From: DASUPK01 sp035265665
GTDB lineage: Bacteria; Actinomycetota; Thermoleophilia; Solirubrobacterales; 70-9
Direction: 5' to 3'
DNA length: 29,957 bases
Assembly (NCBI GenBank): GCA_035265665.1
Contig: DATFOK010000071.1
Coordinates: forward strand, 1 to 29,957
The translations under genes were made by a program, and so were the position numbers. Every line of letters begins with the position of its first letter. Within the stretch, counting starts at the first letter, position 1. Positions 6,413 through 13,793 of the stretch are shown piece by piece. A model generated the notes under the pieces. It searched no databases. It saw only the letters and a program-made list of their open reading frames with translations, and was not told the DNA's origin.

Positions 6413-7324
6413 GTGGCACTGCCCGCCCGCGTCGCCGCCTGGCGTGACCGTGGGAGGGACGAGGAGTTCCGCCGGCGCCGCATCCATCTGTTCGGGCGCG
6501 GCGGCCGCGGGCCGCTCCTGCTGTTTCTGCACGGCTTCCCGTCGAGCTCCTACGACTGGCGCACGCTGCTCGAGCTGGAGACCGAGCACGCGGCCCTGGC
6601 GCCCGACTTCCTCGGCTTCGGCCTCTCCGAGAAGCCGGGGGATCACGACTACACCCTGCACTGGCAGGCCGACCTGGCCGAGGAGCTGGTTCGCCGGCAC
6701 GGCGCCCATCATGAAACGGGTCGCTCCTCGCCTTCGGCTGCGGAGCGCCCTCGCATCTTCCTGGTCGCCCACGACATGGGCACATCGGTGGCGACGGAGT
6801 TGATGGCGCGCGACCTCGACGGTGCGCTCGACATGGAGATCAGTGGCGCGCTGCTCCTCAATGGGTCGATGGTCCAGGACGCCGCCAGTCCCACCCTTGG
6901 GCAGCGCCTGCTCCGAAGCGCGGTCGGACCTCTGTTCTCGCGCCTTTCCAGCGAGCGGTTCTTCCGCCAGCAGTTCGGGCAGATCTTCTCGCCGGGCCAT
7001 CCGCTCACCGACGAGGAGGCCGAGGACCAGTGGGCGCTCGTCTGCGCCGGCGGCGGACGGACCCTCAGCCATAAGACGATCCGATACATGGAGGAGCGCT
7101 TCCGGCACGCCGAGCGCTGGCACGGTGCGCTCGCGAACTGGCCGAAGCCGGTCTCGCTCGCCTGGGGGATGCTCGATCCGGTGGCGACCGAGCGCGTCCT
7201 GGACGCGGTTCTCGAGCTGCGACCCGCAGCCGTGCAGACCCGCTTCGAGGACCTCGGCCACTACCCGCAGATCGAGGATCCCGGGCGGGTCATGGACGTC
7301 CTGCGGGCGTCGATCCCCGCCTGA
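6413..7324 (+). CDS. Alpha/beta hydrolase with Asp nucleophile (HDMG type)
   Basis: 303 aa. HGFPSSSYDWR at residues 40-50 is the oxyanion region, Asp121 in VAHDMGT is the nucleophile, an acid in GMLDPV and His283 in GHYPQIEDP complete the triad. HDMG-type Asp nucleophiles occur in haloalkane dehalogenase, epoxide hydrolase and MEST-like proteins; the substrate cannot be told. The GTG start at 6413 sits 5 nt after AAGGAGGAGG, the best Shine-Dalgarno in this part, which lies inside the coding end of the upstream gene. A low-similarity insert around residues 97-112 (HGAHHETGRSSPSAAE) lies just before the nucleophile strand and coincides with an inverted repeat in the DNA (6722-6747). Confidence 0.82.
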   Translation: MALPARVAAWRDRGRDEEFRRRRIHLFGRGGRGPLLLFLHGFPSSSYDWRTLLELETEHAALAPDFLGFGLSEKPGDHDYTLHWQADLAEELVRRHGAHHETGRSSPSAAERPRIFLVAHDMGTSVATELMARDLDGALDMEISGALLLNGSMVQDAASPTLGQRLLRSAVGPLFSRLSSERFFRQQFGQIFSPGHPLTDEEAEDQWALVCAGGGRTLSHKTIRYMEERFRHAERWHGALANWPKPVSLAWGMLDPVATERVLDAVLELRPAAVQTRFEDLGHYPQIEDPGRVMDVLRASIPA

Positions 7325-7356
7325 GCCAGCCGCTCGACCACGCCTTTAGGCGGCGC

Positions 7357-7362
7357 TATACT
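7357..7362 (+). promoter_or_regulatory. -10 box of greA
   Basis: TATACT, a consensus-like -10, with a weak CTCGAC (7333-7338) 18 bp upstream. Transcription would start near 7369 and give a leader of about 113 nt before greA. Confidence 0.6.
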
Positions 7363-7420
7363 GGCGCGCTCCGCCCGGACCGGCCGCCTGTTCGATCGCG
7401 TCGGTGCGGGCTCATTTTTC

Positions 7421-7451
7421 GCCGTAGAGCAGGGATTCTCGGCGTAGAGCA
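7421..7451 (+). repeat. Direct repeat in greA leader
   Basis: GCCGTAGAGCA (7421-7431) and GGCGTAGAGCA (7441-7451), 10 of 11 bases identical, offset exactly 20 bp. They lie in the untranslated leader of greA. The same core GGCGTAGAGC occurs once more at 13707-13716 upstream of the DUF4331 gene. Function unknown. Confidence 0.5.
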
Positions 7452-7481
7452 AACCCCATAGACAGAAGGAATCGAGGAGAG

Positions 7482-7961
7482 TTGGCACGCGAGACATTGA
7501 TCACCCCCGAGGGGCTCGAGAAGCTCAAGGACGAACTCGAGTACCTGGAGACCGACAAGCGCCGCGAGGTCGCCGACCGGATCAAGCAGGCGCGCGAGTT
7601 CGGGGACATCGCGGAGAACTCCGAGTACGACGACGCCAAGAACGAGCAGGCGATGCTCGAGCAGCGGATCGCGTCCCTTCAGGACCGGCTGCGGCGAGCC
7701 GCCGTGATCGACAACAAGCACATCGACACCGAGACCGTCGGCGTCGGCGCCGTCGTCCACGTGAAGGACCAGAAGTCGGGCAAGTCCCAGAAGTTCCAGA
7801 TCGTCGGATCCGCCGAGGCCGCGCCGGCAGAGCAAAAGCTCTCGAACGAGTCACCGATCGGCAAGGCGCTGGTCGGCGCCAAGAAGAACGACGTCGTGAC
7901 GGTCGAGACGCCGCGCGGGCCCAAGAAGAAGCTCAAGATCACGAAGATCGAAACGTCGTAG
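7482..7961 (+). CDS. greA: Transcription elongation factor GreA
   Basis: 159 aa. Rescues backtracked RNA polymerase by stimulating transcript cleavage through the secondary channel. Seen: N-terminal antiparallel coiled coil (residues 8-75) with the acidic tip GDIAENSEYDDAKNEQ, followed by the FKBP-like C-terminal domain ending in SPIGKALVGAKKNDVVTVETP. Length is normal. The start is TTG 7482; GAGGAGA directly before it is too close for an ideal Shine-Dalgarno, and AAGGA at 7466-7470 is a little far, so initiation looks weak. No ATG or GTG gives a complete N-terminus. The gene has a long leader from TATACT 7357. Confidence 0.93.
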   Translation: MARETLITPEGLEKLKDELEYLETDKRREVADRIKQAREFGDIAENSEYDDAKNEQAMLEQRIASLQDRLRRAAVIDNKHIDTETVGVGAVVHVKDQKSGKSQKFQIVGSAEAAPAEQKLSNESPIGKALVGAKKNDVVTVETPRGPKKKLKITKIETS

Positions 7962-7967
7962 CTCTCA

Positions 7968-7973
7968 TAGGCT
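7968..7973 (+). promoter_or_regulatory. -10 box of lysS, leaderless
   Basis: TAGGCT followed by exactly 7 nt and GTG 7981, only 6 bp after the greA stop codon. Suggests lysS has its own leaderless promoter. Confidence 0.6.
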
Positions 7974-7980
7974 CCCCTGG

Positions 7981-9453
7981 GTGAACGAGGAGCCGGAGCC
8001 CGCGCAGTCGGACCTGCTCGCCGAGCGGCGGGCGAAGCTGGAACGTCTCCGCGAGGAGGGCATCGAGCCCTACCCGCACGGCTTCCCGGACCGCACCGAG
8101 ATCGCGGCGGTCAGGGAGTCGCACGAGGAGATCGAGCCCGGCGAGGAGACCACCGACCGCTATCGCGTCGCCGGTCGCCTCACCGCGAAGCGCGGGCATG
8201 GCAAGGCCTCCTTCCTGGACCTGAGGGATGGGACCGGCCAGATCCAGGTGCAGGCACGCGTCGACGAGCTCGGCGACGCGTACGACGGCCTGCTTGCCAT
8301 GGACGTCGGCGACATCGTCGGAATCGAGGGGATTGTCTTTGCCTCGAAGCGCGGCGAGCTCACCATCCGAGCGGACGCTTGGGAGCTGCTGTCGAAGTCC
8401 CTGCGCCCGCCGCCGGAGAAGTTCCACGGCCTCGAGGACGTCGAGACCCGTTACCGGCGCCGAGAGCTGGACCTGATCGCGAACGAGGAGAGCCGCGAGC
8501 TCTTCCTGACGCGGACGCGGACGATCTCGGCGGTGCGGCGCTGGCTCGACTCACGCGGCTTCGTCGAGGTGGAGACCCCGGTGCTCCAGCCCCTCTACGG
8601 CGGAGCGCTGGCCCGCCCGTTCACGACCCACCACAACGCACTCGATCGCGACTTCTACCTGCGGATCGCGACCGAGCTCTACCTGAAGCGGTTGATCGTC
8701 GGCGGCATCGACAAGGTCTATGAGCTAGGCAAGGACTTCCGCAACGAAGGCGTCTCCCAAAAGCACAACCCTGAGTTCACGATGCTCGAGTGGTACGAGG
8801 CGTACGCGGACTACAACGACATCGCCGAGGAGCTCCAGGGCCTGGTCTCATCGGTGGCCCAGGAGGTTGTGGGCACCACCAAGATCGAGCGCGAGGGCGA
8901 GACGATCGACCTGGCGCCGCCCTGGCGCCGGGTGACCCTGCGGGAGGCGATCTCCGAGCGCACCGGGATCGACGTGATGGAGCACCCCTCGCGGGAGCAG
9001 CTCGCCGAGGCGATGGGCACGAAGCCCGACCCGCAGGAGGGCTGGGGCAAGCTGGTCGACGGCCTGCTCTCCAAGGAGGTCGAGCCCACGCTGATCCAGC
9101 CGACCTTCATCGTCGACTACCCGGTCGAGCTCTCTCCCTTCGCCAAGCGCCACCGCAGCGAGCAGGGTCTGGTGGAGCGCTGGGAGGCGTTCGTCGGGGG
9201 GATCGAGATCTCCAACGCCTTCACCGAGCTCAACGATCCCGACGAGCAGCGCCGCCGCTTCGAGGAACAGGCCCAAGAGCAGGCCAGGGGAGATGAGGAG
9301 ACCCAGCCCTACGACGAGGTCTTCGTCGAATCACTGGAGCACGGCATGCCGCCCACGGGTGGCGCCGGGCTCGGCCTCGACCGCCTGGTGATGATCCTGA
9401 CCGGGGCGAAGAGCCTCCGGGAGGTCCTGCTGTTCCCGGCGATGCGGAACTAG
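7981..9453 (+). CDS. lysS: Lysine--tRNA ligase, class II
   Basis: 490 aa. Charges tRNA-Lys. N-terminal OB-fold anticodon-binding domain (about residues 55-150, with VAGRLTAKRGHGKASFLDLRD cut here as GRLTAKRGHGKASFLDLRD), then the class II catalytic core: motif 1 around FVEVETPVLQPLYGGALARPF, motif 2 LGKDFRNEGVSQKHNPEFTM and motif 3 GAGLGLDRLVMILTG near the C-terminus. Length typical. GTG start placed 7 nt after TAGGCT. An internal acidic/Gln-rich stretch before motif 3 (EEQAQEQARGDEE) is normal for the lysS/aspS type. Confidence 0.96.
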   Translation: MNEEPEPAQSDLLAERRAKLERLREEGIEPYPHGFPDRTEIAAVRESHEEIEPGEETTDRYRVAGRLTAKRGHGKASFLDLRDGTGQIQVQARVDELGDAYDGLLAMDVGDIVGIEGIVFASKRGELTIRADAWELLSKSLRPPPEKFHGLEDVETRYRRRELDLIANEESRELFLTRTRTISAVRRWLDSRGFVEVETPVLQPLYGGALARPFTTHHNALDRDFYLRIATELYLKRLIVGGIDKVYELGKDFRNEGVSQKHNPEFTMLEWYEAYADYNDIAEELQGLVSSVAQEVVGTTKIEREGETIDLAPPWRRVTLREAISERTGIDVMEHPSREQLAEAMGTKPDPQEGWGKLVDGLLSKEVEPTLIQPTFIVDYPVELSPFAKRHRSEQGLVERWEAFVGGIEISNAFTELNDPDEQRRRFEEQAQEQARGDEETQPYDEVFVESLEHGMPPTGGAGLGLDRLVMILTGAKSLREVLLFPAMRN

Positions 9454-9634
9454 CCCTGGGGCGAATCTCACGGGACGGGCCGCTCGCCTGCTCCTTCGCA
9501 CAGGAGCGGATCTGGCGAGGGGAGCCGTTCGCCCGAGGGAGCCGCCGCGTACATGGTGGCGGCCGAGATGCGGATCCGCGGAGCCCTCGAGGAGCTTAGG
9601 CGTACGGTGGACGGATGTCGGCGCGCCTGCGTGG
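9454..9634. other. Intergenic region after lysS with a composite hairpin
   Basis: The stretch contains a nested inverted repeat at 9483-9519: outer arms CTCGCC/GGCGAG, inner arms GCTCCT/AGGAGC with a 6-nt loop. There is no T tract, so it may be a structured 3' end or Rho-dependent terminator for lysS. An open frame from ATG 9553 shows no family features and runs antisense through the next gene; it is not called. Confidence 0.35.
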
Positions 9635-9943
9635 CTAGCCGGTCTCGGTCGCCTCGGCGTCGGCCGGGTCCGCCTCCGCTTCGCGGTTGCCCGACCGAGC
9701 GTTGGCGCGGATCACTCGGAAGGCCCAGACGAACGGGATCGAGATCACCGCCAGGACCGCGACGATTGCGGGCCAGACGATCAACACACCGAGGCCCTGG
9801 CGGGCGCCGTGCTCGCTCCAGACGTGGATCGCCCAGCCGATCCAGGCGCAGACGAGCAGCACGCCGATGACGATTCCGACCGCGAGCCAGGGGTTGCCGA
9901 CGACCTTGCGGCCCGCGCTCCGTAGCCGATCCGCAGCTCCCAC
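9635..9943 (-). CDS. Small two-helix membrane protein
   Basis: 102 aa. Two clear transmembrane segments: residues about 19-39 (WLAVGIVIGVLLVCAWIGWA) and about 53-75 (LIVWPAIVAVLAVISIPFVW). The N-terminus is basic and the C-terminus is an acidic Ala/Glu/Asp-rich tail. No family recognised. The GTG start at 9943 is chosen because TACCGT (9956-9951 on the minus strand) is exactly 7 nt upstream, the leaderless pattern of this genome. It stands alone between lysS (convergent) and the disrupted CAP gene (divergent). Confidence 0.7.
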   Translation of the reverse strand: MGAADRLRSAGRKVVGNPWLAVGIVIGVLLVCAWIGWAIHVWSEHGARQGLGVLIVWPAIVAVLAVISIPFVWAFRVIRANARSGNREAEADPADAEATETG

Positions 9944-9950
9944 GCGCGGG

Positions 9951-9956
9951 ACGGTA
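9951..9956 (-). promoter_or_regulatory. -10 box of small membrane protein gene, leaderless
   Basis: Minus-strand TACCGT, 7 nt before GTG 9943. No Shine-Dalgarno sequence. Confidence 0.5.
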
Positions 9957-10073
9957 CCGATCCGACCGGCTCCCTAGCCCCGGCTACCCGCTCTCGGCGA
10001 GTGGAATAACACGGTCCGACTCTGCGGCCTTGGGCGGTGGTCGCCGGGGTGCTCGCTGACCAAGCTTCGTTCG

Positions 10074-10649
10074 ATGGCCGGGAAGACCGTCACGCCGGTT
10101 CTCCTGGCTCTTTTGCTCGGCTATCGGACTGCTCGGAGGAGGGGCGGCGCCGGCCACGGCGATGAGTTGCCAGAACGCGAACACCCCGGCGGTAGATCAG
10201 GCGCTCGAGGACTTCGACGCCTCGGTGTTCTGCCTGATCAACCGGGAGCGCGGCGCCCACGGCCGGGCTTTCCTGCGCCCCGACGGCGACCTCCGGCGCG
10301 CGGCCTACGACTACGCGACCTCGATGGAGGCGGGCGGATTCTTCTCACACTATGGGGACTTCTTCGGCCACCCGGTCGGCGCGACGCCGGTCTCGCGCCT
10401 GCGGCAGATCGGCTACATACGCCCCCGCAACGTCTGGATGGTCGGTGAGAACCTCCACTGGGCGACCGCCGACCGGAGCACGCCGGGCGAGGTCGTCCAG
10501 GCGTGGATGAGCAGCCCGAGCACCGGAAATACCTGCTCAAGCGGAGATTTCGCGACCTCGGCGTGGCTGCGGTGAGGGGCGTTCCCCACGACCCCTCCCA
10601 AACGGCCGCGATCACCGTTGCCTCTGAGTACGGATTCCGTGATTCATGA
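10074..10649 (+). pseudogene. Secreted CAP/SCP-domain protein, disrupted by two frameshifts
   Basis: Three frames together encode one coherent CAP (SCP/PR-1) protein. ATG 10074 opens a signal peptide (MAGKTVTPVLLAL); removing one T from the run TTTT at 10111-10114 continues it as CSAIGLLGGGAAPATA and joins the CAP frame. The CAP frame holds LINRERGAHGRA, FFSH and VGENLHWA, but drifts off at 10516-10519; adding one G there restores SSPEHRKYLLKRRFRDLGV and a frame ending at TGA 10647-10649. The rebuilt protein has about 191 aa and all hallmark residues (His in FFSH, Glu in GENL, His in PEHR). As sequenced, the reading frame gives only a truncated product from ATG 10162 to 10575. It is either a young pseudogene or two sequencing/assembly indels. 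CAP proteins are exported and of varied or unknown function in bacteria. Confidence 0.8.
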
Positions 10650-10944
10650 GGCCGATTGGGGGGAAGACCTGCGGTCCGTGACGCCTTCCCGCACCTTGCA
10701 GGGAGTTCTCCCGCCACGCACGGAACGTGCCTGGCCGGCCAACCCCCGTGGCTATACTTTGGCTTCGCCGTCCCCGAAAGAACCGGAGGTCAGATCACAG
10801 ATCGGCAGCCAGGAGCCGATAGATAGGACCCCCGGGGAGTCTGCGTCCCCTGACCCCTACCCATACGACTCGACCGAGAGCCAATCGACCGACCGCAACT
10901 AAGACCAACCGGACTGATTGATAGACCAGAGAGCAACTGACTGA
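10650..10944. promoter_or_regulatory. clpC upstream region: TATACT promoter and long leader
   Basis: TATACT at 10753-10758 is the best -10 box; no TTGAC-like -35 is at the right spacing. A small palindrome GCACG-GAA-CGTGC lies about 25 bp before it and could be a regulator site. Transcription would start near 10765, leaving an untranslated leader of about 180 nt rich in CGACCGA-like motifs. I see no HspR (HAIR) or CtsR operator and no known riboswitch. AGAGAG at 10928-10933 is a weak Shine-Dalgarno for ATG 10945. Confidence 0.5.
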
Positions 10945-13536
10945 ATGTTCGAGAGATTCACAGAGCGAGCCCGCCAGGTAGTCGTCCTCGCCCAGGAGGA
11001 GGCGCGGACCCTCAAGCACAACTACATCGGCACCGAGCACATCCTGCTCGGCCTGCTCCGCGAGGAGGAGGGCCTCGCAGCCCGGGTGCTCGAGTCTCTC
11101 GACATCACCGTCGAGCGCGTGCGGTCCCAGGTGGTCCGCATCGTCGGCTCCGGTGAGGAGGTCACCGCCGGCCAGATCCCGTTCACCCCGCGCGCCAAGA
11201 AGGTCCTCGAGCTGGCGCTGCGCGAGGCTCTCTCGCTGGGCCACAACTACATCGGCACCGAGCACATCCTGCTCGGCCTGGTCCGCGAGAACGAGGGCGT
11301 CGCGGCCCGCATACTGCTCGACTTCGATGCGGACTCCGAGAAGATCCGCAACGAGGTCATCCGCATGCTCTCCGGCCCCGGCGGGCGCCGCCAGGGCGCC
11401 GGCGCCGGCGGCGGCGAGGGCAAGAAGTCCTCGAAGCTGCTCGATCAGTTCGGCCGCAACCTGACCAAGCTCGCCGCGGAGGGGAAGCTCGACCCGGTGA
11501 TCGGCCGCGAGATCGAGATCGAGCGGATCATGCAGATCCTCTCCCGCCGCACCAAGAACAACCCGGTGCTGCTGGGCGAGCCGGGCGTCGGCAAGACCGC
11601 CGTGGTGGAGGGCCTCGCGGCTCGGATCACCAACGGCGAGGTCCCCGAGCTGCTCAAGAACAAGCAGATCTACACGCTGGATCTGGCTGCCCTGGTCGCG
11701 GGCTCCAAGTACCGCGGCGAGTTCGAGGAGCGCCTCAAGAAGGTGATGAAGGAGATCACCCAGCGCGGCGACATCATTCTCTTCATCGACGAGCTCCACA
11801 ACCTCGTCGGCGCCGGCGCCGCCGAGGGCGCGATCGACGCGGCCTCGATCCTGAAGCCGGCCCTCGCCCGCGGCGAGCTGCAGACGATCGGCGCGACCAC
11901 GCTCGACGAGTACCGCAAGTACCTGGAGCGCGACTCGGCGCTCGAGCGACGCTTCCAGCAGATCAAGGTCGAGCAGCCATCCACCGAGGAGACCGTGAAG
12001 ATCCTCGAGGGGCTGCGCGAGCGCTACGAGCAGCACCACCGGGTGAAGATCACCGACGAGGCTCTCGAGGCCGCCGCGGAGCTTGCCGACCGCTACATCT
12101 CAGACCGCTTCCTGCCTGACAAAGCCATCGACCTCGTCGATGAGGCCGCCTCCCGCATGCGCATCAAGTCGATGACGCAGCCGCCGGTGTACCGCGACCT
12201 CGAGGAGGAGATCGAGACGACGCGGCGCGAGAAGGAGGCCGCGATCGACGCCCAGGAGTTCGAGAAGGCCGCCAACCTGCGCGACCAGGAGCGCCGCCTC
12301 ACCAACAAGAAGAAGGAGCTCGAGCATGAGTGGACCTCTGGCGAGGGTGGCGAGCGCCCCGAGGTTGGCGAGGAGGAGATCGCCGACATCGTGGCGATGT
12401 GGACCGGCATCCCCGTCTTCAAGCTCACCGAGGCCGAGTCGAAGAAGCTCGTCCGCATGGAGGACGAACTCCACAAGCGGGTGATCGGCCAGGACCCGGC
12501 GATCACCGCGGTCTCCAAGGCGATCCGCCGCTCGCGCGCCGGGATCAAGGACCCGAAGCGGCCGGCCGGCTCATTCATCTTCCTCGGCCCCTCGGGCGTC
12601 GGCAAGACCGAGCTGGCGCGGACGCTCGCGGAGTTCCTGTTCGGCGACGAGGAGGCGATGGTGCGGATCGACATGTCCGAGTACATGGAGAAGCACGCCG
12701 TCTCTCGCCTGGTCGGCTCGCCTCCCGGCTACATCGGCTACGACGAGGGCGGCCAGCTCACCGAGGCCGTACGGCGCAAGCCGTACTCGGTGCTGCTGCT
12801 CGACGAGATCGAGAAGGCCCACCCCGACGTCTTCAACATCCTCCTGCAGATCCTGGAGGACGGCAGGCTCACTGACGCCCAGGGGCGGACGGTCGACTTC
12901 CGCAACGCGATCGTGATCATGACCTCCAACATCGGGGCGCAGGACATCGCCCGTAATACCCCGCTGGGCTTCGCGGTCTCCGACGAGACCGGGGTCACCT
13001 ACGAGGACATGAAGTCGCGGATCATGGGCGACCTGAAGAAGGTCTTCCGGCCCGAGTTCCTGAACCGGATCGACGAGGTGATCGTCTTCCACAAGCTGGC
13101 CAAGGAGGAGATCATGGAGATCGTCGACCTGATGGTCGACCGTGTCCGCGCGCAAGTCGCGGAGCACGAGCTCCAGCTCGATCTCTCCAAGGACGCGAAG
13201 GAGCTGCTCGTCGACAAGGGCTGGGATCCGGCGATGGGAGCGCGTCCGCTGCGCCGGGCGATCCAGCGCTACGTCGAGGACCCCCTGGCCGACGAGGTGC
13301 TGAAGGCCGGGCAGATGGCCCCGGGCTCGACCGTCCAGGTGGATCGGGACGCGAAGGGCGACGAGGAAGACCAGCCGCTCAAGCTGACGATCATCAAGCC
13401 GCGCAAGCGTCCCGCGAAGAAGAAGAGCGAGCCCGAGAAGGTTGGCGTCGGCGCCGGCAAGAAGGACGAGGGCGGCGACGAGTCCTCCGGCGATGGCGGC
13501 GGGCCGGAGTCCTCGGGAGACGCCGACAAGTCCTGA
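10945..13536 (+). CDS. clpC: ATP-dependent Clp protease ATP-binding subunit ClpC
   Basis: 863 aa. Hexameric AAA+ unfoldase that feeds proteins to ClpP. Domains in order: two Clp-N repeats (residues 1-145, each with the HNYIGTEHILLGL signature), first AAA+ module with Walker A GEPGVGKT near 209-217, the UVR-type middle domain (about 415-455) that marks ClpC rather than ClpB, second AAA+ module with GPSGVGKT near 546-553, a ClpP-docking LGF loop (TPLGF near residue 674), and the C-terminal D2 small domain. The last about 55 residues are a Lys-rich then Gly/Ser/Asp-rich tail longer than usual. ATG 10945 begins MFERFTERARQVV, the canonical actinobacterial ClpC N-terminus. Monocistronic by context, with a long leader. 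Confidence 0.97.
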   Translation: MFERFTERARQVVVLAQEEARTLKHNYIGTEHILLGLLREEEGLAARVLESLDITVERVRSQVVRIVGSGEEVTAGQIPFTPRAKKVLELALREALSLGHNYIGTEHILLGLVRENEGVAARILLDFDADSEKIRNEVIRMLSGPGGRRQGAGAGGGEGKKSSKLLDQFGRNLTKLAAEGKLDPVIGREIEIERIMQILSRRTKNNPVLLGEPGVGKTAVVEGLAARITNGEVPELLKNKQIYTLDLAALVAGSKYRGEFEERLKKVMKEITQRGDIILFIDELHNLVGAGAAEGAIDAASILKPALARGELQTIGATTLDEYRKYLERDSALERRFQQIKVEQPSTEETVKILEGLRERYEQHHRVKITDEALEAAAELADRYISDRFLPDKAIDLVDEAASRMRIKSMTQPPVYRDLEEEIETTRREKEAAIDAQEFEKAANLRDQERRLTNKKKELEHEWTSGEGGERPEVGEEEIADIVAMWTGIPVFKLTEAESKKLVRMEDELHKRVIGQDPAITAVSKAIRRSRAGIKDPKRPAGSFIFLGPSGVGKTELARTLAEFLFGDEEAMVRIDMSEYMEKHAVSRLVGSPPGYIGYDEGGQLTEAVRRKPYSVLLLDEIEKAHPDVFNILLQILEDGRLTDAQGRTVDFRNAIVIMTSNIGAQDIARNTPLGFAVSDETGVTYEDMKSRIMGDLKKVFRPEFLNRIDEVIVFHKLAKEEIMEIVDLMVDRVRAQVAEHELQLDLSKDAKELLVDKGWDPAMGARPLRRAIQRYVEDPLADEVLKAGQMAPGSTVQVDRDAKGDEEDQPLKLTIIKPRKRPAKKKSEPEKVGVGAGKKDEGGDESSGDGGGPESSGDADKS

Positions 13537-13606
13537 GCCGGAGCGGCTCCGCCCCGGCACCGAACGTCCTGCAGTACGCGCTATTAAGGGTGTTCTGGGA
13601 CGTTCG
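13535..13606 (+). terminator. Inverted repeats after clpC
   Basis: GAGCCG-GAG-CGGCTC (13535-13549) overlaps the stop codon, and a perfect 9-bp inverted repeat CGAACGTCC (13561-13569) / GGACGTTCG (13598-13606) encloses a 28-nt loop. Neither is followed by a T tract. They may mark the 3' end of the clpC mRNA. Confidence 0.3.
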
Positions 13607-13661
13607 CGGCCGGACAAGCTGCCTTGCTGCGAGCGAGTCGTAACTGCGACCCATCCTCATT

Positions 13662-13682
13662 AGTCCCTCGTTTGCAGGGACT
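13662..13682 (+). terminator. Hairpin, candidate terminator before the DUF4331 operon
   Basis: AGTCCCT, loop CGTTTGC, AGGGACT followed by TTCTG. The stem is 7 bp and perfect, the T tail is short. It separates clpC from the DUF4331 gene. Confidence 0.45.
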
Positions 13683-13751
13683 TTCTGATCCGGCTGACCT
13701 TCGTCAGGCGTAGAGCCCTCCAGTGACCGAGGGCCGGATCGGCGGCGGCTC

Positions 13752-13787
13752 GCGGTTGACAAGGAAGGTCAACCGCCGCAAAGGAGG
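13752..13787 (+). promoter_or_regulatory. Palindrome plus strong RBS of the DUF4331 gene
   Basis: GCGGTTGAC (13752-13760), 7-nt centre, GTCAACCGC (13768-13776): a perfect 9-bp inverted repeat just 4 nt before the Shine-Dalgarno AAAGGAGG (13780-13787) and ATG 13794. It could be a repressor operator or an mRNA hairpin adjacent to the ribosome-binding site. The Shine-Dalgarno is by far the strongest in the window, where most genes have none. Confidence 0.6.
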
Positions 13788-13793
13788 ACGAAA

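Noticed and set aside
9603..9638. TACGGT box 6 nt before ATG 9615 with a 7-codon frame
   Set aside because: The spacing fits the leaderless pattern but a 7-aa product ending on the convergent gene's stop is most likely chance.
9553..9870. Open frame with ATG after lysS
   Set aside because: It runs antisense through the small membrane protein gene, turns into Arg/Ser/Pro-rich shadow sequence and has no family features or ribosome site.
10618..10902. Open frame between the CAP gene and clpC
   Set aside because: Crosses the clpC promoter and leader, low-complexity sequence, no recognisable features.
10795..12039. Long minus-strand open frame within clpC
   Set aside because: Leu/Ala/Gly/Asp-rich shadow of clpC without start or promoter signals.
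13756..13761. TTGACA as a -35 box before the DUF4331 gene
   Set aside because: No -10 box fits 16-19 bp downstream, where the Shine-Dalgarno and start codon lie; the TTGAC is better explained as an arm of the palindrome.
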